Below the pieces are notes generated by a model. It made no database searches. It saw only the letters and a program-made list of their open reading frames with translations, and was not told the origin of the DNA. Below are positions 10,423 through 22,020 of a stretch of DNA of 64,000 nucleotides, piece by piece (position 1 is the first letter of the stretch; each line of letters begins with the position of its first letter). A program made the position numbers and the translations under genes. This stretch comes from Neoceratodus forsteri (taxonomy: Eukaryota > Chordata > Ceratodontiformes > Ceratodontidae): the NCBI GenBank assembly GCA_016271365.2, contig JADMNL010000022.1, positions 224,602,501 to 224,666,500 of the forward strand, written 5' to 3'.

Positions 10423-10797
10423 TTATTCACCTTCTGCCTTCCCTACCTAACACTGACACTGATGGGATTCTAGTAACCTCAGGCAACAGGGGAGTTACAC
10501 TCCATTTTACATTTGTTGGAAAAATGGTAGATGCCCTTGATATAACTACCACTGAAGTGACAGAGGATGAAGAGGAAGCAGAATATTTGGAAATGTTGGG
10601 ATTGACACCCACCAAGAAATTACTGCTTCCTGTAATAAGTTCTTTGAAAAGTACATATTTAAAATCCTCCATACACCTGGGTCTGTCCCTCCTTTGGACA
10701 AAAGGCTGGAAAGAAATATCAGCTGGACAGGGAAGGGCTTGAATTCTTGTTCTCCCACCCTGACCACCTGGGGCAGTACAATCAGCGGCATGTGACA
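10423..10797 (+). pseudogene. DIRS gag-like ORF, middle part
   Basis: After the direct repeat TTTAACTAGT the gag reading resumes: an acidic region (TEVTEDEEEAEYLEMLG), a lysine-bearing linker, and then EFLFSHPDHL near 10740-10770. The last motif is the F-x-HP pattern characteristic of DIRS gag proteins. It is broken by frameshifts, and at about 10798 the sequence passes into an unrelated LINE. Confidence 0.7.
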
Positions 10798-10880
10798 AGG
10801 CAAAAGTACCTCTGGCATCTCACCCTCCTGCCCAGCATTGGACATCTGAACTACCATCATGTTCGGTCTACAATGGCACC

Positions 10881-12176
10881 TTGTGCTGTATACCACATGG
10901 CAACTTATCCTTTAATTGCCTCCGTGATTCCAAGTACCAATATCTCAAACCCTGCTCTTGGACCACACATACCAGTAGTACTTATAACACTCCACCACCA
11001 CAAGTTCCACCTCCCACCACGCAGACTTCTATCTCCTCCAGACCTATTGTGGTAGGGGTACTAGCTCTTGCTACAACAGATCAGCTCTTCTATGGTGGCT
11101 ACTTTCCAGTCCCTAACAACATCAGATCTACTAGATGGGAAAAAGGCAGGAATTGCAAGCTTATAATTAACGCTCTTAGAAAAATCCTACTTATCCTCCT
11201 GCTATGTTCAGGCAATGTAGAACTCAACCCTGGCACCCTAGAAGCTATTGCTTTGCCAACAGAACTAGCAAATTTAAAAGGAATAAGCTTCTTGCATATT
11301 AATGTATGTAGCCTCCTTAAAAAGATAACCTTAATACAAACCTGGGTAAATCATACCTCTCCTGACATACTTGTGATTTCCGAAACTTGGCTTAGACCCA
11401 ACACCACTGATAGAGAAGTAAACATACCCAACTATGCCTTGTTCAGAGCTGATAGGCATGCCAGAGGAGGAGGGGTAGCTATCTACATTAAAGACACATT
11501 TTCTGCCTTCTGCTTATCCTCGGCATCTGTCGCCAGCGAATTCGAATGCCTAATTCTCAAAGTGGAAATTACACAGACTATTGCACTCTGCATAATAGGA
11601 TGCTACAGACCACCGTTTGCTGGCCTACAGCTTGTGTCATATCTAAGTGACAAGTTGGGACAGGGGCTGCCAGAAACTATTATTTTAGGAGACCTCAACT
11701 TTGACTGGATCTCTAACACAGCTGCCCCCCTTGCATCCTTCTGTGATGAACATGGGCTGACGTAACTTATTACTGAACCAACATGCCCAAATGTGAAGAA
11801 CCCCAGTAAAAGTACACTTTTGGATGTGCTAATGGTGAGCAAACCTCATCTCTTCTCCCACGCTGATGTCTTCTTCTCAGACACCAGCGACCACTTTTTT
11901 ATTACGGGAGTAAGATCCAGCAACAACCCAGCACCCATCAGCAAGTTCTGTATGAAGAGATCCAGGAGCAACTTCAATGAACATGCCTACCTAAACAACC
12001 TTAAGTTCTCCCCTGAGTGGCAAGAGTTCTATCTGGCCAAAACAATTACGTCAGCTTACAATATCTTCCACAACATTCTATCAAGGGCCCTTAATAAGTA
12101 TGCTCCCCTGATTAAAGTTCGAACTAGGACCAAAACCTGTAAATGGTTCACCCCTCAGATCAAGCCTTGCTTCTAG
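10881..12176 (+). pseudogene. LINE ORF2 endonuclease part
   Basis: An apurinic-type endonuclease with all main blocks: HINVCSL (Asn block), VISETWL (Glu block), GGGVAIYI, GCYRPPF, ILGDLNFDW (Asp/Asn block) and TSDHFFI (catalytic His block). One in-frame TAA at 11763-11765, where related elements have Gln, breaks an otherwise continuous frame to 12176, after which a frameshift leads into the connector. This is a fairly young but inactive copy. Confidence 0.85.
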
Positions 12177-13846
12177 AAAGAGATAAGCTCTGGAAAAAAG
12201 TGTGCAGACTGAACACTGCAGAGGACTGGAACCAGTTCAGGAGACTACGAAATTTATGTACCAAAACAACCAGAGAATCGCAGGCCACCTTCTTCAAATC
12301 CGAACTCGACTCTGCCACAAAGAGCCCAATCAAGCTCTGGAACACAATCAATGATCTGCTAGGCCACTCCCCAGAAATTCACTCCCGACCAAGATTACCT
12401 CTGGCAACTTGACTATAACCGAAAAGATGGATATACTTGATGCATTCAATAACCACTTTGCTACTGCAGGCATGGCATTTGATAACTCCCCTGCAAACAT
12501 ACTTCGCTCCCAGACTGCCAGCCAACTGCCTGAAACTCCGATAGCTTTGTAGCCTTTCTCGCTTCAACCTGTCCCACTGAAAGAGGTATAGGACTTCTTG
12601 CTTCAGTTGGATATTCAGTTGGGGCCAACACCCTTGACCCTTACTTCCTAAAAATTGCCTACCGGGTACTAGCAATACCCGTCACCCACCTTTTTAACTT
12701 ATCCCTGTCTCAGGGCACCTTACCACCTATATGGAAGACAGCACATGTCATACCACTGTTCAAATCAGGTGACCCTGGTGATCTCAATAACTACAGGCCA
12801 ATTTCCCTCCTTCCGGTCCTGTCCAAGCTCCTAGAGAAAATTGTAAATGCACAGCTGAGGACTCACCTTGAGTCTAGGGAACTGCTAAATCCTATGCAGT
12901 CTGGATTCAGAGCTAAACATAGCACTATCTCAGCCCTCACCAAAGTTACTAATGACTGGCAGTGTAATCTTGAGAGCAAAAACTTTATTTGTGCTGTTTT
13001 CCTTGATCTAAGCAAGGCTTTTGACACCGTCGACTGTAGTCTGCTCCTCTCCTCCCTTCAAACCATAGGTGTGGACCCCTCCTCTTTGCATTGGTTTACT
13101 GACTGTCTTACAGGGCGCCTTCAACAAGTTAAAGCCAAAGGAGGCCTGTCCCCCTTAAAAACTCTGCAAAGAGGGGTACCTCAAGGTTCTATATTAGGGC
13201 CCTTACTTTTTGCAATCTACATTAATAGCATCAACTACTGTATAAAGGAAGCCAACATCCATCTGTTTGCAGATGATACAGTTCTCTACGTGAGTCGCCC
13301 AACACCTGAAGCTGCCTGCAATGACCTACAGTCAGAATTCAACCTTTTGCAAAGCCAACCCTCCAAAAAAGCTACTCCTTAATGCCAAAAACTAAGCGAT
13401 GGTCCTCTCCCTTTTATCCATACAGCTAACCCTGTGTCCAGTGGGACAGTTCCCCAAATTACCACAGTTCTAGGTGAAAACTAGAATTTGTTACAAAATT
13501 CAAGTATCTGGGAGTTTGGATAGACCAAAGACTCTCCTTCATTGAACATATCGAGGACTTGCTAAAGCGACTTGCAAAGGCTTGGACTGTTTTTAGAATC
13601 AACCAATTTCTCACCAGAGATGCCAAGAAACAACTGGTCCAATCCATTTTCCTATCATTGGTTGATTACACTGACTTCCTCTACAGCCAATGCCCCAACT
13701 CTTACATGGCTAAACTGGACACACTCTACCATCGAGCACTGAGGTTTATACCGGGACTCCCCTTCGACACGCATCACTGCACCCTATATGCGGCAGTGGG
13801 GTGGACATCACTAAAGTTCAGGCACCACAGAAACGCTGCTCTCTGA
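12177..13846 (+). pseudogene. LINE ORF2 connector and reverse transcriptase part
   Basis: The frame changes near 12172 into a connector (LERDKLWKKVCRL), is ragged from 12412 to 12780, then gives [61 protein letters not shown] and an intact catalytic FADD in LFADDTVLYV near 13268. The thumb and C-terminal region runs in another frame to 13846. Several frameshifts and stops show the protein is not made, although the active-site residues survive. Confidence 0.85.
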
Positions 13847-14798
13847 ACCTATAGAGCCATCTCTAATAAGCTGCCTTACTTTATCTCCTGCTGTCTTTCC
13901 CTGAGTATAATTGGGAAATACGCATTAAGAAGTTACTCAGCTATTACACTTAAAGTACCCAAAGCAAAATCTCGCTTTGGCAGGGCAGTCATAAGCTTCA
14001 TGCTACCTACCTTATGGAACGATCTACAAAAACCCCTCAAATTAAGCACTCTAATTGGTATAAATGCCTTCAAGATACTTTATTTCCATACAATCAGAGA
14101 AGTATGTAACTGCTTCACCCACTCAGACCCAGTACCGGTGTCTGCACTGGTATATAGCCGTGCCTAGATGCAATTTTAAGTACTGACCCCCCCAGCTTGC
14201 TCCTCACCAGCCTAATTGTTCTCTCTCTTATCCCCCTGTCTTATCAACACTAGGCCCATCCATCCCCTTATTCTTCTTTTCCCAACCTCGGATAGGAGCT
14301 CACTACCCTGGGTTGTGACATCCTACCACGCCCCGTACTTTATAGCATTTAATCCCGGGGCTCACACATACTTCTTTTCTCCATCCACCTTTTCTACATC
14401 CCGTTTTATCAACTCCTTTCTGTGCACTGTGTCCTCCTAGCCTTTCTCCCCCTACTTCCCTCCCTTCCCCCCTACCTTCACCTTTACCTGGTGTATATTT
14501 TAATTTTTTTTTTCCCTTTACTTCCTTCTGCAACCTTAGATAACCTGCTTTATATTCCTATAGACACTTCTATGTGTGTAAATACCATGTAATCTGTACA
14601 ATATCTGTATAATGCTATGTACATATGAACTTCTTCTTTTTCTTCCTCTCTGTAAAGAGTATTATCTGTGTTGCCTTGTAAATATCTGTGTTGACCTGTA
14701 TATACAATTGTTCATGCTCCACCCAGGTCCATCTTGCAAATGAGCTTCTGCTCAACGATGAACGCCTGGTTAAATAAAATAAAGACTTGAAAAAGATT

Positions 14799-15400
14799 CC
14801 AGAAAAATTGATAGTATGGCCAAGAAGGGTTACATGTCAGCTTCCTTAGCCATCAGACAAGTGGATTTCCAGGCTTATGCAGCCCAATATTAAACGTCTC
14901 TGTGGCAGTCTGTCATGGCTATGACAGATAAAGCTCCATCTGGTCTCTCAGCTAGGTTTGGCTTAGAAGCAGCCAAATACCAATTTCAGATGGCAGCAGA
15001 CACTAATGACACTGATGCCAGGTGGACGGCTAATGCTATTGCTCAGAGGAGGTTTGCTTGTTTAAGAGCCACAAACCTCACTCAGGATATTCAGGCCAAA
15101 GCCTTTTCCTCTGTTGAGGGTTATTCCCTCTCTGGGGCGCAAACAAATGCTTACATGAAAAAGACGGATGAGTATAAGGCCACCTACAAAAGCAATTCTG
15201 CCAAAGAGAGGGCCTCTTTGTCCACTAGATCCTATGGAAGGGAAGGCAGGTGCAGACCTTTCCACACCAGGCCTTTTTTTAAGGCCATGGCTGTACCCCA
15301 GGTTCAGCAGTACCCACAGCAGGGGTACTTCAGGGGCAGGGGCAGAAGGGTTTCCAGGCATGGTTCCCAATCTCAGCCTCAGGCAAAGCAAGATGCCTGA
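14799..15400 (+). pseudogene. DIRS gag-like ORF, C-terminal part
   Basis: Immediately after the LINE the gag reading resumes with RKIDSMAKKGYMSASLA, then, past a TAA near 14890, LWQSVMAMTDKAPS and a long open stretch (14915-15400). This ends in a Gly/Arg/Gln-rich tail with RGRGRR, a nucleic-acid-binding type of tail. This order is usual for the last third of DIRS gag. The reverse transcriptase starts a few dozen bases downstream. Confidence 0.8.
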
Positions 15401-15429
15401 CATGCTTTCCCAGGCCACCTCCCCACTAC

Positions 15430-17082
15430 CAGTAGGGGCAGAATGACTTACTATTCCCAGGCTTGGAAACAGATCATCACAGACAGGTCATGGATGTAGT
15501 GAGTAAGGGTTTGCCCCTAAGCTTCAAAACCCTTCCCATGCTAAGAAGCAAAGTGTACAAGCCAGCTTCCAATGCAGAAAGGAAGCTGCTTGAAAAGGAA
15601 GTACAAAATCTACTGCTGTCAAGGGCAGTGGAACCTGTGCCCCCACAACAAAGGGGAAAGGGTATATATTCAAGATACTTCCTCACAACAGAGAAAAATG
15701 GGGAGTAGCAGCCTATCCTAGACCTAAGGGTGCTAAACAGGTACTTATTAAAGCCAAGGTTCAAATGGTAATCTTGTCACTGATCCTGCCAGCACTCCAA
15801 AGAGGAGATCGGCTGGCATCCCTGGACCTAAAAGATGCTTACTTCCACATCCCCATAAGGTAGTCTCACAGAAAGTACCTCAGGTTCAGACTCCCTTTAG
15901 GTCATTACCAGTTCTCAGTCCTGCCATTTGGTCTCACTTCAGCTCCAAGAGTGTTCACAATGTGCCTGGCAGTGATCGTGGCACACTTGCGAAGGCTAGG
16001 TGTCACAGTTTTCCCTTACCTGGACAACTGGTTTGTGGTCAGAAAGTCACCACAACAGGTAAGAGAACATCTGCAACTCACCCTAAGACTTCTGGGGTCT
16101 GATTCCAGAAGAGCCCTTAGATCACCACAAAGTTCCAGTGATCTGGGGCTGTGGCACACTCCCAGTGTGTCAAGGACCATGAGCCCAATTCCAGAGCATC
16201 GGGAGTCCCTGTGCCACAACACCTGGGGCATGCCACAATGGCAGGCTAGTGCTGAATGCATGGTGCATCTGTGGGACCCAACGGATAGATCCGCCCACCT
16301 CATCCCAGTAGGCACATGCCATACTGCAATGCCTGGAGCATCCCTGAGGCAGAAGGGGCATGGGAGGGTATCATAGGGTTGTTGGGGGACATGTGTGTAT
16401 GCCAGGGAGATGTTCAGGCCAGCAGGGGTGCCCTAGCCAGTGCAAGCTACACTCCAGTATATGCAGTGTCATCAGAGTGGCACCCCCTCCAGGTGTCCAA
16501 TCATGCTTCCCCAGCATACACATACTCCCTGACACCTCTGCTGTACACTCCTGTCTCTTCTGACCCCTGGACCCCACAAACAGAGCCCCCTGCCAGCTCC
16601 CCACCTTGAGGGGCATTGTTGCAAGGGGTGTAGACCACCTCCTGGCTGGTCTAATGGTGCCCTCTTCCTACCACCATGATGGGGCTTCTGGAATACAAAA
16701 TCAGTGGATGTTGTAGCCCCACCATGGTGCAAGCCCCAGACACAGGTTGCAAGGGTGGTGCAGTGCCTGTTTGGTACAGTGGCTTCCCTCACCATTTCAG
16801 ACTGTGTATTGGAACAGGGAATGCTGCAAACACCAATGCAAGTTGTGACCTCCGACATAGCTGTTTGTCGCAAGTGCCTTGCGTCTGGGGTATCTTTTTC
16901 AGAATCAGTCCCCTTGAGTCACTGGGTTTTCCAATAAATCTCAAAAAGTCAGTCCATCACCCTGCACAAGTGCTGCAGTTCATTGGAGCAGAATTAAATA
17001 CCCAGGAGGACAGGGCTTATCTACCTCTGGACAAGGTAAGAAGTATTCTGCAGATGGCAGGCTCCTTCAGCCTGAACAGATG
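15430..17082 (+). pseudogene. DIRS reverse transcriptase, interrupted
   Basis: The RT would copy the element RNA to DNA. Blocks in order: a start region with SKVYKPASNAERKLLEKEVQ, RYFLTTEKNGE then QPILDLRVLNRYLLK (after a TAG at about 15706), a segment near 15810 reading LASLDLKDAYFHIPI, YLRFRLPLGHYQFSVLPFGL, and the active-site block FPYLDNW at 16011-16031. Here YLDN (16017-16028) replaces the normal YLDD, losing one catalytic aspartate. A ~0.8 kb unrelated insert follows. The end of the domain resumes near 16913 with LGFPINLKKS and IGAELNTQ. Confidence 0.85.
16095..16912. mobile_element. unidentified ~0.8 kb insertion inside the DIRS reverse transcriptase
   Basis: RT homology stops after LTLRLL near 16093 and picks up at SLGFPINLKKS near 16913. 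The intervening DNA is G/C-richer, with only short unrelated open frames. An 8-bp direct repeat TCTGGGGT (16091-16098, 16884-16891) lies near the borders but does not restore the reading cleanly. No terminal inverted repeats or poly(A) tail were seen, so the type of element is unknown. Confidence 0.55.
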
Positions 17083-18094
17083 AAAAATTGCAAGACGGTT
17101 TTTTCATAGCTACTGGGCCACATGGCAGAGGCCACTGGCACAGTCCTGGGTTCCAGGTTCCAGATGAGAGACATCCAATTCCACCTCAGAGCACATTGGT
17201 GTCAGAGAAAGGATCCTCTCTCAAAGTTAGTCCCAGTAACAAAAATGTTACTTCAGGCCCTTCAGTGGCGAAAAGAGGAAGCCAACCTCAGGGAAGGGGT
17301 TCCTTTTCAAAGAGTCGCCATCAGTTATTCTCACAACAGATGCATCACTACTGGGGTGGGATGCCCTTCTAGGGGATCACACCAATCATGGCACTTGATC
17401 CAGTACAGAGTCACTCCAGCATATAAATCTGGTGGAGCTCAGAGCAGTGCTGCTGGCACTCCAAGCCTTCACACCACTGGTTCAGGGAAGGGTGGTACAG
17501 GTCATAACAGACAATACCACCACAATGTACTTCATAAACAAGCAAGGAGGACGAGGTTGGATACTCTCTGCATAGAAGCTATGAGAATTTGGACTCTGGT
17601 CTACTTCCTAGGAATTTCCCTTCAGGCCATTCATCTACCAGGCAAGGACAATACCCTAGAAGATGCTCTGAGTCTGATCAACCAGACTCATCACAAATGG
17701 ACCTTGAACAGGCAGGAGGTGGAAGTGATTTTCAGAAGAGGGGGCACCCCAGAGATAGATTTCTTTGCATCCCACAAAAGCCACCACCTGCCACAGAATT
17801 GCTGCAGACCTCCAGCTCCTCAGGGAATAATACCCTTGGATGCTCTGGTTCTGGACTGGTCAGGGAAGTACTTGTGTGCATTTCTTCCCTTCCCCCTTGT
17901 GTTCAGAGTGTTAGTCAAGCTCAGGCCTCCGCCAGCTTCAGTGATCTGGATAGCTCCAGATTGGGCCAGGCAACCATGGTGCTGTCTGCTGCTCTCCATG
18001 TCTGTAGCCAAGCCAATACACCTTCCTCAGAGGCAAAACCTGCTAACCTCCAGTCAGGGGAGATTCCTGTACCTGAACATCAAATTCCTAATGC
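17083..18094 (+). pseudogene. DIRS RNase H and following methylase-like region
   Basis: RNase H would degrade the RNA strand of the hybrid. The sequence near 17325 reads LTTDAS then LGWDA (first Asp block), followed by VELRAVL near 17435 and ITDNTTTMYF near 17500 (third Asp block). After it comes the DIRS-typical segment with HLPGKDNTLEDALS, a GTPEIDFFAS motif where other elements have DLFAT, LDWSGKYLCAF, and WIAPDWARQPW. In other DIRS elements this region is annotated as Dam-like. Two frames alternate, so the polyprotein is broken. Confidence 0.78.
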
Positions 18095-19143
18095 TCAAAG
18101 CATGGCTTTTGAGGACCTAAAGTATGTAGGCTTGCATCTCTCTGAAAGTGTCCTGGACATTTTAAGGGGTTACAGGAAGCCTTACACCAAGAAATCCTAT
18201 GCCTCAAAGTGAAAAAGGTTTTCTGTCTGGTGCTGGTGCTAGCTCAGACAGGGGTTCCAGCTGTGCTGGACTACCTTACTAGTTTGTATTCACTGGGCCT
18301 ACACACCACTACTTTAAAAGTCCACCTAGTTTCAGTGTCTGCTTATACCTCAGCTGGGAAAAATGCCTCTATGACATTAAACCTTATCTTTAAGAGGTTC
18401 TTTAAAGGTCTAGCTCAGTTGGACCCCCCCCACAGGGAACCGGTGCCAGTCTGGGACCTAAATGTGTGTATTGTCAATCTTATGGGTCCCCCCTTGAACT
18501 CATGTCTTCAGCTCCTTTGAAGTATGTCACATGGAAGAAGGTTTTCTAGTGGCAATCACTTCTGCTAGAAGGATCAGTGAGCTCCAGGATCTCTTCATTG
18601 AACAGGACTACATTTCATTTCACAAGGACAAAGTGGTCCTATGAACAAAAAGAACATTTTCTCCCAAAGGTGGTTTTGAACTTTCATTTGAACCAGTCCA
18701 TTGCCTTACCTGTTTTCTCCACTGAGCATTCAAACTCAGGGGAACTTAGATTGCACAGTCTTGATGTCAAGAGAGCTCTTAGCTACTACATGACTGTCAC
18801 TGAGGCCCATAGACAGGAGAGGAAACAACTGTTACTGACTTATGGGGATGTGGAAAAAAGAAGTCCGGCATCTAAGAGGTCCATTTCTCATTTGATAGTT
18901 CAATGTGTTCAGTTTTGCTACTCAAAAGCTGGGAAGGAGCCCCCAGCAAGGCTGAGAGCCCATTCCACAAAGGGTACAGCTGCTACTATAGCAGCTTCCA
19001 GGGGTGTTCCACTGGTGGACATCTTTAAAGCAGCTACCTAGAGAACAGTGCACACCTTCACTAAGCATTACATCCTGGACATACAGGCTAGGGGTGATGC
19101 CAGGTTTGGCACAGTTGTCCTGCAGACCCTATTCCCAATGTAG
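18095..19143 (+). pseudogene. DIRS tyrosine recombinase
   Basis: The enzyme that would insert the circular DNA copy. After a ragged N-terminal part (18095-18530), the catalytic region shows SARRISELQ (first Arg, 18567-18572), RAHSTKGTAA (the H-x-x-R block at 18961-18972, with Lys replacing the second catalytic Arg) and AAT-stop-RTVHTF. Here a TAG at 19039-19041 replaces the expected Trp. The nucleophile Tyr is at 19069-19071 in KHYILD. The frame ends at 19141-19143. The stop and the Arg-to-Lys change make it inactive. Confidence 0.88.
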
Positions 19144-19179
19144 GTTCTGTGCCCACCTCCAAAGGTACTGCATTTTAGT

Positions 19180-19283
19180 CTGCATAAGAGTTAGGAATAT
19201 TGGAGTACTCCTGGGGTGAGAAGAAAAAAATACTTACCATAGTAATCTTGTTTCTTCTAGGGGATACTTCAATATTCATAACT
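19180..19283. repeat. DIRS internal complementary region
   Basis: This 100-bp stretch joins two pieces. 19180-19222 equals the reverse complement of the left outer end (GCATAAGAGTTAGGAAT, CCTGGGGTGAGAA). 19231-19283 equals the reverse complement of the right outer end (ACCATAGTAATCTTGTTTCTTC, AATATTCATAACTCT). The join lies near GAAGAAAAAAATACTT. Such a region is the template for circularisation in DIRS replication, and here it helps place the element's true ends. Confidence 0.85.
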
Positions 19284-19536
19284 CTCCAACCCTGCCTCCC
19301 CTGCTACAACCAGTGGTCTCTGCACTCCATGCTGTGTAATCAGTGGTAGGAGTGCCACACTCTGGCATTTTTGTTGAAACTGTGATTTCATTGGTTTTAC
19401 ACTCTTCAGCTGATTCTGACATTCGGGGGTGGGGTGTTATTCCCTCCTTTTGGAGGCTTTTTTGGGAGTTGTTTTTATTCTTATTATAGTGTTATTTAAG
19501 CATTTTCATCATGGGGTCTGTCTTTTCAGGCATCCA

Positions 19537-19728
19537 TGAAATCTGAGAGGTTGGAATGTAGACAGTTGATAGAGGCAGCATTTGAAAAGTGGCACATGCC
19601 AATGGCATTCCATCATTTGCATAATGTTCCATGTCTGGGCAGATCTGGCTTAAAGGCATACTGCATAAGAGTTATGAATATTGGAGTATCCCCTGGAAGA
19701 AACAAGATTACTATGGTAATTTTTTCTT
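19537..19728. repeat. DIRS right inverted terminal repeat
   Basis: Complementary to the left terminal repeat over about 170 bases, from AAATCTGAGAGGTT to the CATAAGAGTTATGAAT block. The outer end, through AACAAGATTACTATGG and a T run, is matched only by the ICR. Differences from the left copy are scattered point changes, consistent with age. Confidence 0.85.
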
Positions 19729-21138
19729 CCCCACACTTCCTCCGCTGCTACTTCCTCCCCTGCTACTATCAGATCATTGTTAAAGGCTCTATTTTGTGTG
19801 GTCTCTATGCATCCCTGTCTTTCTTGAGAATGTAGTTGTACCAGTTTATCCATGGGTAACTGGCATCATGTGTATACTGATGCTATTTAAGTTTTTTAAT
19901 AGTGAATCATTTTCATATTTAAGACTTTCTTCCTATTGTACTATGTCATTGTCTACAATTAAGCTATAGTCTTTCTGATACAAATCAGGCCATATTCAGT
20001 TATTTACGTTTCTAGCCAACATTTTAATTTGCACATTGCACACATTTAGAAGATTCAGTGTTATTGTACATCTCATATTGGAAATAACAATAAATACTGT
20101 AATCATTATAAAATTTCACAATATTTCAAGCATTTAATTACAACAAACATTTTCATGTCTAGTTTATTATTATTCAGCCTTGGTGCCAACAGTCCCACAA
20201 TACACTGCAGGATCATTGCTTACAGTGAACTCTTTAAATGAAGAAGCATTGTTAGATATACATAAGTAATGTGACTTACTGTGTTGTGTTGCACTTTAAT
20301 GTGTACATTCTCTGGTACGTTATCAGGAAAGAGACCATTACTCCATGTGGCTTTAGTCAAATGACTAAGTCTTTAGTCAAATTACTGTGTCATGGGGAGT
20401 GGGATGACAGATGGACACCATAAGGAAATTCAGATTTAATGCACTTTTGACTGGTGCAATGTTTATTACTTCATAAACAACTTGAAAGGAAAATAAATAA
20501 AATAAAGACTTTTACTTCAGTCAAATAAAGAAAACAAGTAAGAATAACAAACTAAGCTTTCCAAGACATGGCAAACTATTCATCCGTTTCCACACTGGGT
20601 TGTAGCTAAGGACTCCCCTCAGTCCTCCTCCTCCTACCATGGCCAGAAAGTACTGACCCTATCTGCTACTATGCAGTCCAAGCAATACTTTTATACCCAC
20701 CCATACGGGTCATGTGCTTTCAGCATCATCAGTTTTCTAAAACATTATATTTAGGCTCCCTTTTTAAATTATATGAAGCAAAATATTAATCAAATAGCAG
20801 GCAGCAATTATCAAACAGACCCAGTTTAAGCTGTATACAATGTAAAACATTCTGTGCTGACTTGATTGACAGGTAATGTCTTATAAAAATGGTCACTAGG
20901 GACCACTGTCACCCTACAGGGACACATCATTTACCTCTGAAACCACAAGGAAGGCACACCTGAATAGTGCAGGACACCTTACAGCAATGGGTAAATATCA
21001 TTTGTTTTTGTATATCTAAGAAAAAAACTTAAGGGTGCATGAATAAAGCATGACCTATACCTCTTCTATGTTTTAAATGAAGAGGGAGAGAAGCATGTTC
21101 TACAGACAAGAATAAATTCATTTATTGCATAATTCATT
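19729..21138. other. non-coding AT-rich spacer
   Basis: No protein similarity on either strand. It includes an A-rich patch with several AATAAA motifs near 20490-20530. I could not assign it to a repeat family. Confidence 0.45.
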
Positions 21139-21911
21139 AATTAAAAGCTATGCAAAACACCCAGTAGGTAATTGCAATGGTTGCACAGTTTCCAATTATG
21201 CCCGTTTAGCAGCAATATAATGCAAATAAAAACTGCTGATGAAGAAAAGGGTACCAATGGCTGCAATTGCAAGCCAATGGCAAAGAGGGAGGAATATAAA
21301 AAGTAGAAGGAGGGAAGTGGTGGTACCGTTGTACAACTCCCTAGTAAGTCCTCATCTGGAATACTGTGTTCAGTTCTGGAGGACCCATCTCCAAAAAGAT
21401 ATAGACAGGAAGGAGACAGTACAGAAGAGGGTGACAAAAATGGTGTCAGGGATGCAGCATAAGTTGTATGAGGAGAGACTCAGAGCTCTAAATATGTACT
21501 CCCTGGAAGAAGGGAAAGAGAGTGGGGGAGGCATAATAGAGTTTTTCAAATATCTAAAGGGGATCAACAGGGTACCTGAGGGGAGCACCTTTCACATGAA
21601 GGGAAGCAGCAGAACAAGGGGGCACTGCATGAGACTAAAATGTGGAAAACTTACAGGGAACTTGAGGAAATTCTACTTCACTGAAAGGGTGGTGGAGAGA
21701 TGGAACAGTCTCCCACAGGAAGTGGTGGGGGTGGCCACGGTTCAGGGATTCAAGAATACATGGGATAGGCACATGGTAATTATCAAGCTAGGGTGAAAGG
21801 GGGGGCTTGTAGCATCTAGGGTACCTTAAGCATTAGAAAGAGGGATAGGGCAGACTGGATGGGCCAAAGGCCCTTATCTGCTGACAACATCTAGGTATCT
21901 ATGTATAAATA
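21139..21911 (+). mobile_element. CR1 LINE 3' fragment
   Basis: Encodes the last part of a CR1 reverse transcriptase protein: PLYNSLVSPHLEYCVQFW, VQKRVTKMVSGM, YEERLRALNMYSLEE, FKYLKGIN, FTERVVERWNSLPQEVV, in one open frame from 21239 to 21796. A 3' UTR follows with CTGGATGGGCCAAAGGCCC and a TATCTATGTA-like end near 21900. It is strongly 5'-truncated, lacking the endonuclease and RT core. A second CR1 begins directly after it. Confidence 0.88.
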
Positions 21912-22020
21912 TGATGTTCTCAAGGAGAGGCAGAACCCTGTAAGGGAACCCAAGGTTGCCACCAGGGGTGAGGGGCAGACCCACCAGGAAGGGGGCACAG
22001 GAGACAGGGACAGAGAATCC

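Larger units (their letters stand above)
10798..14798 (+). mobile_element. CR1-group LINE (Rex1/L2-like), plus strand
   Basis: A non-LTR retrotransposon of about 4 kb lying between two parts of DIRS gag. It has a single recognisable ORF with endonuclease and reverse transcriptase, then a ~900-bp 3' UTR ending AAATAAAATAAAGACTTGA. The leader peptide motif LLCSGNVELNPG near 11205-11235 is seen at the start of ORF2 in several CR1-group LINEs. The exact clade is uncertain. I see no convincing target-site duplication, so the limits are approximate. Confidence 0.78.
2552..19728 (+). mobile_element. DIRS-type tyrosine-recombinase retrotransposon, split by nested insertions
   Basis: DIRS elements copy through RNA and integrate by a tyrosine recombinase rather than an integrase. 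Here the order is left inverted repeat, gag-like ORF, reverse transcriptase, RNase H, tyrosine recombinase, internal complementary region (ICR), right inverted repeat. The left end (2552-2669 plus 3250-3315) is inverted relative to the right end (19537-19728). The ICR (19180-19283) joins a copy of each outer end, as expected of the circular-junction template. The element is dead: gag is split into three parts, RT has YLDN instead of YLDD, and the recombinase has a stop before its tyrosine. Four large insertions expand it to about 17 kb. Outer limits are uncertain by a few bases. Confidence 0.85.

Noticed and set aside
16091..16891. TCTGGGGT 8-bp repeat as proof of a hAT insertion
   Set aside because: Removing the segment does not restore the DIRS RT frame; the true right border seems to be near 16912, and no terminal inverted repeats were seen.
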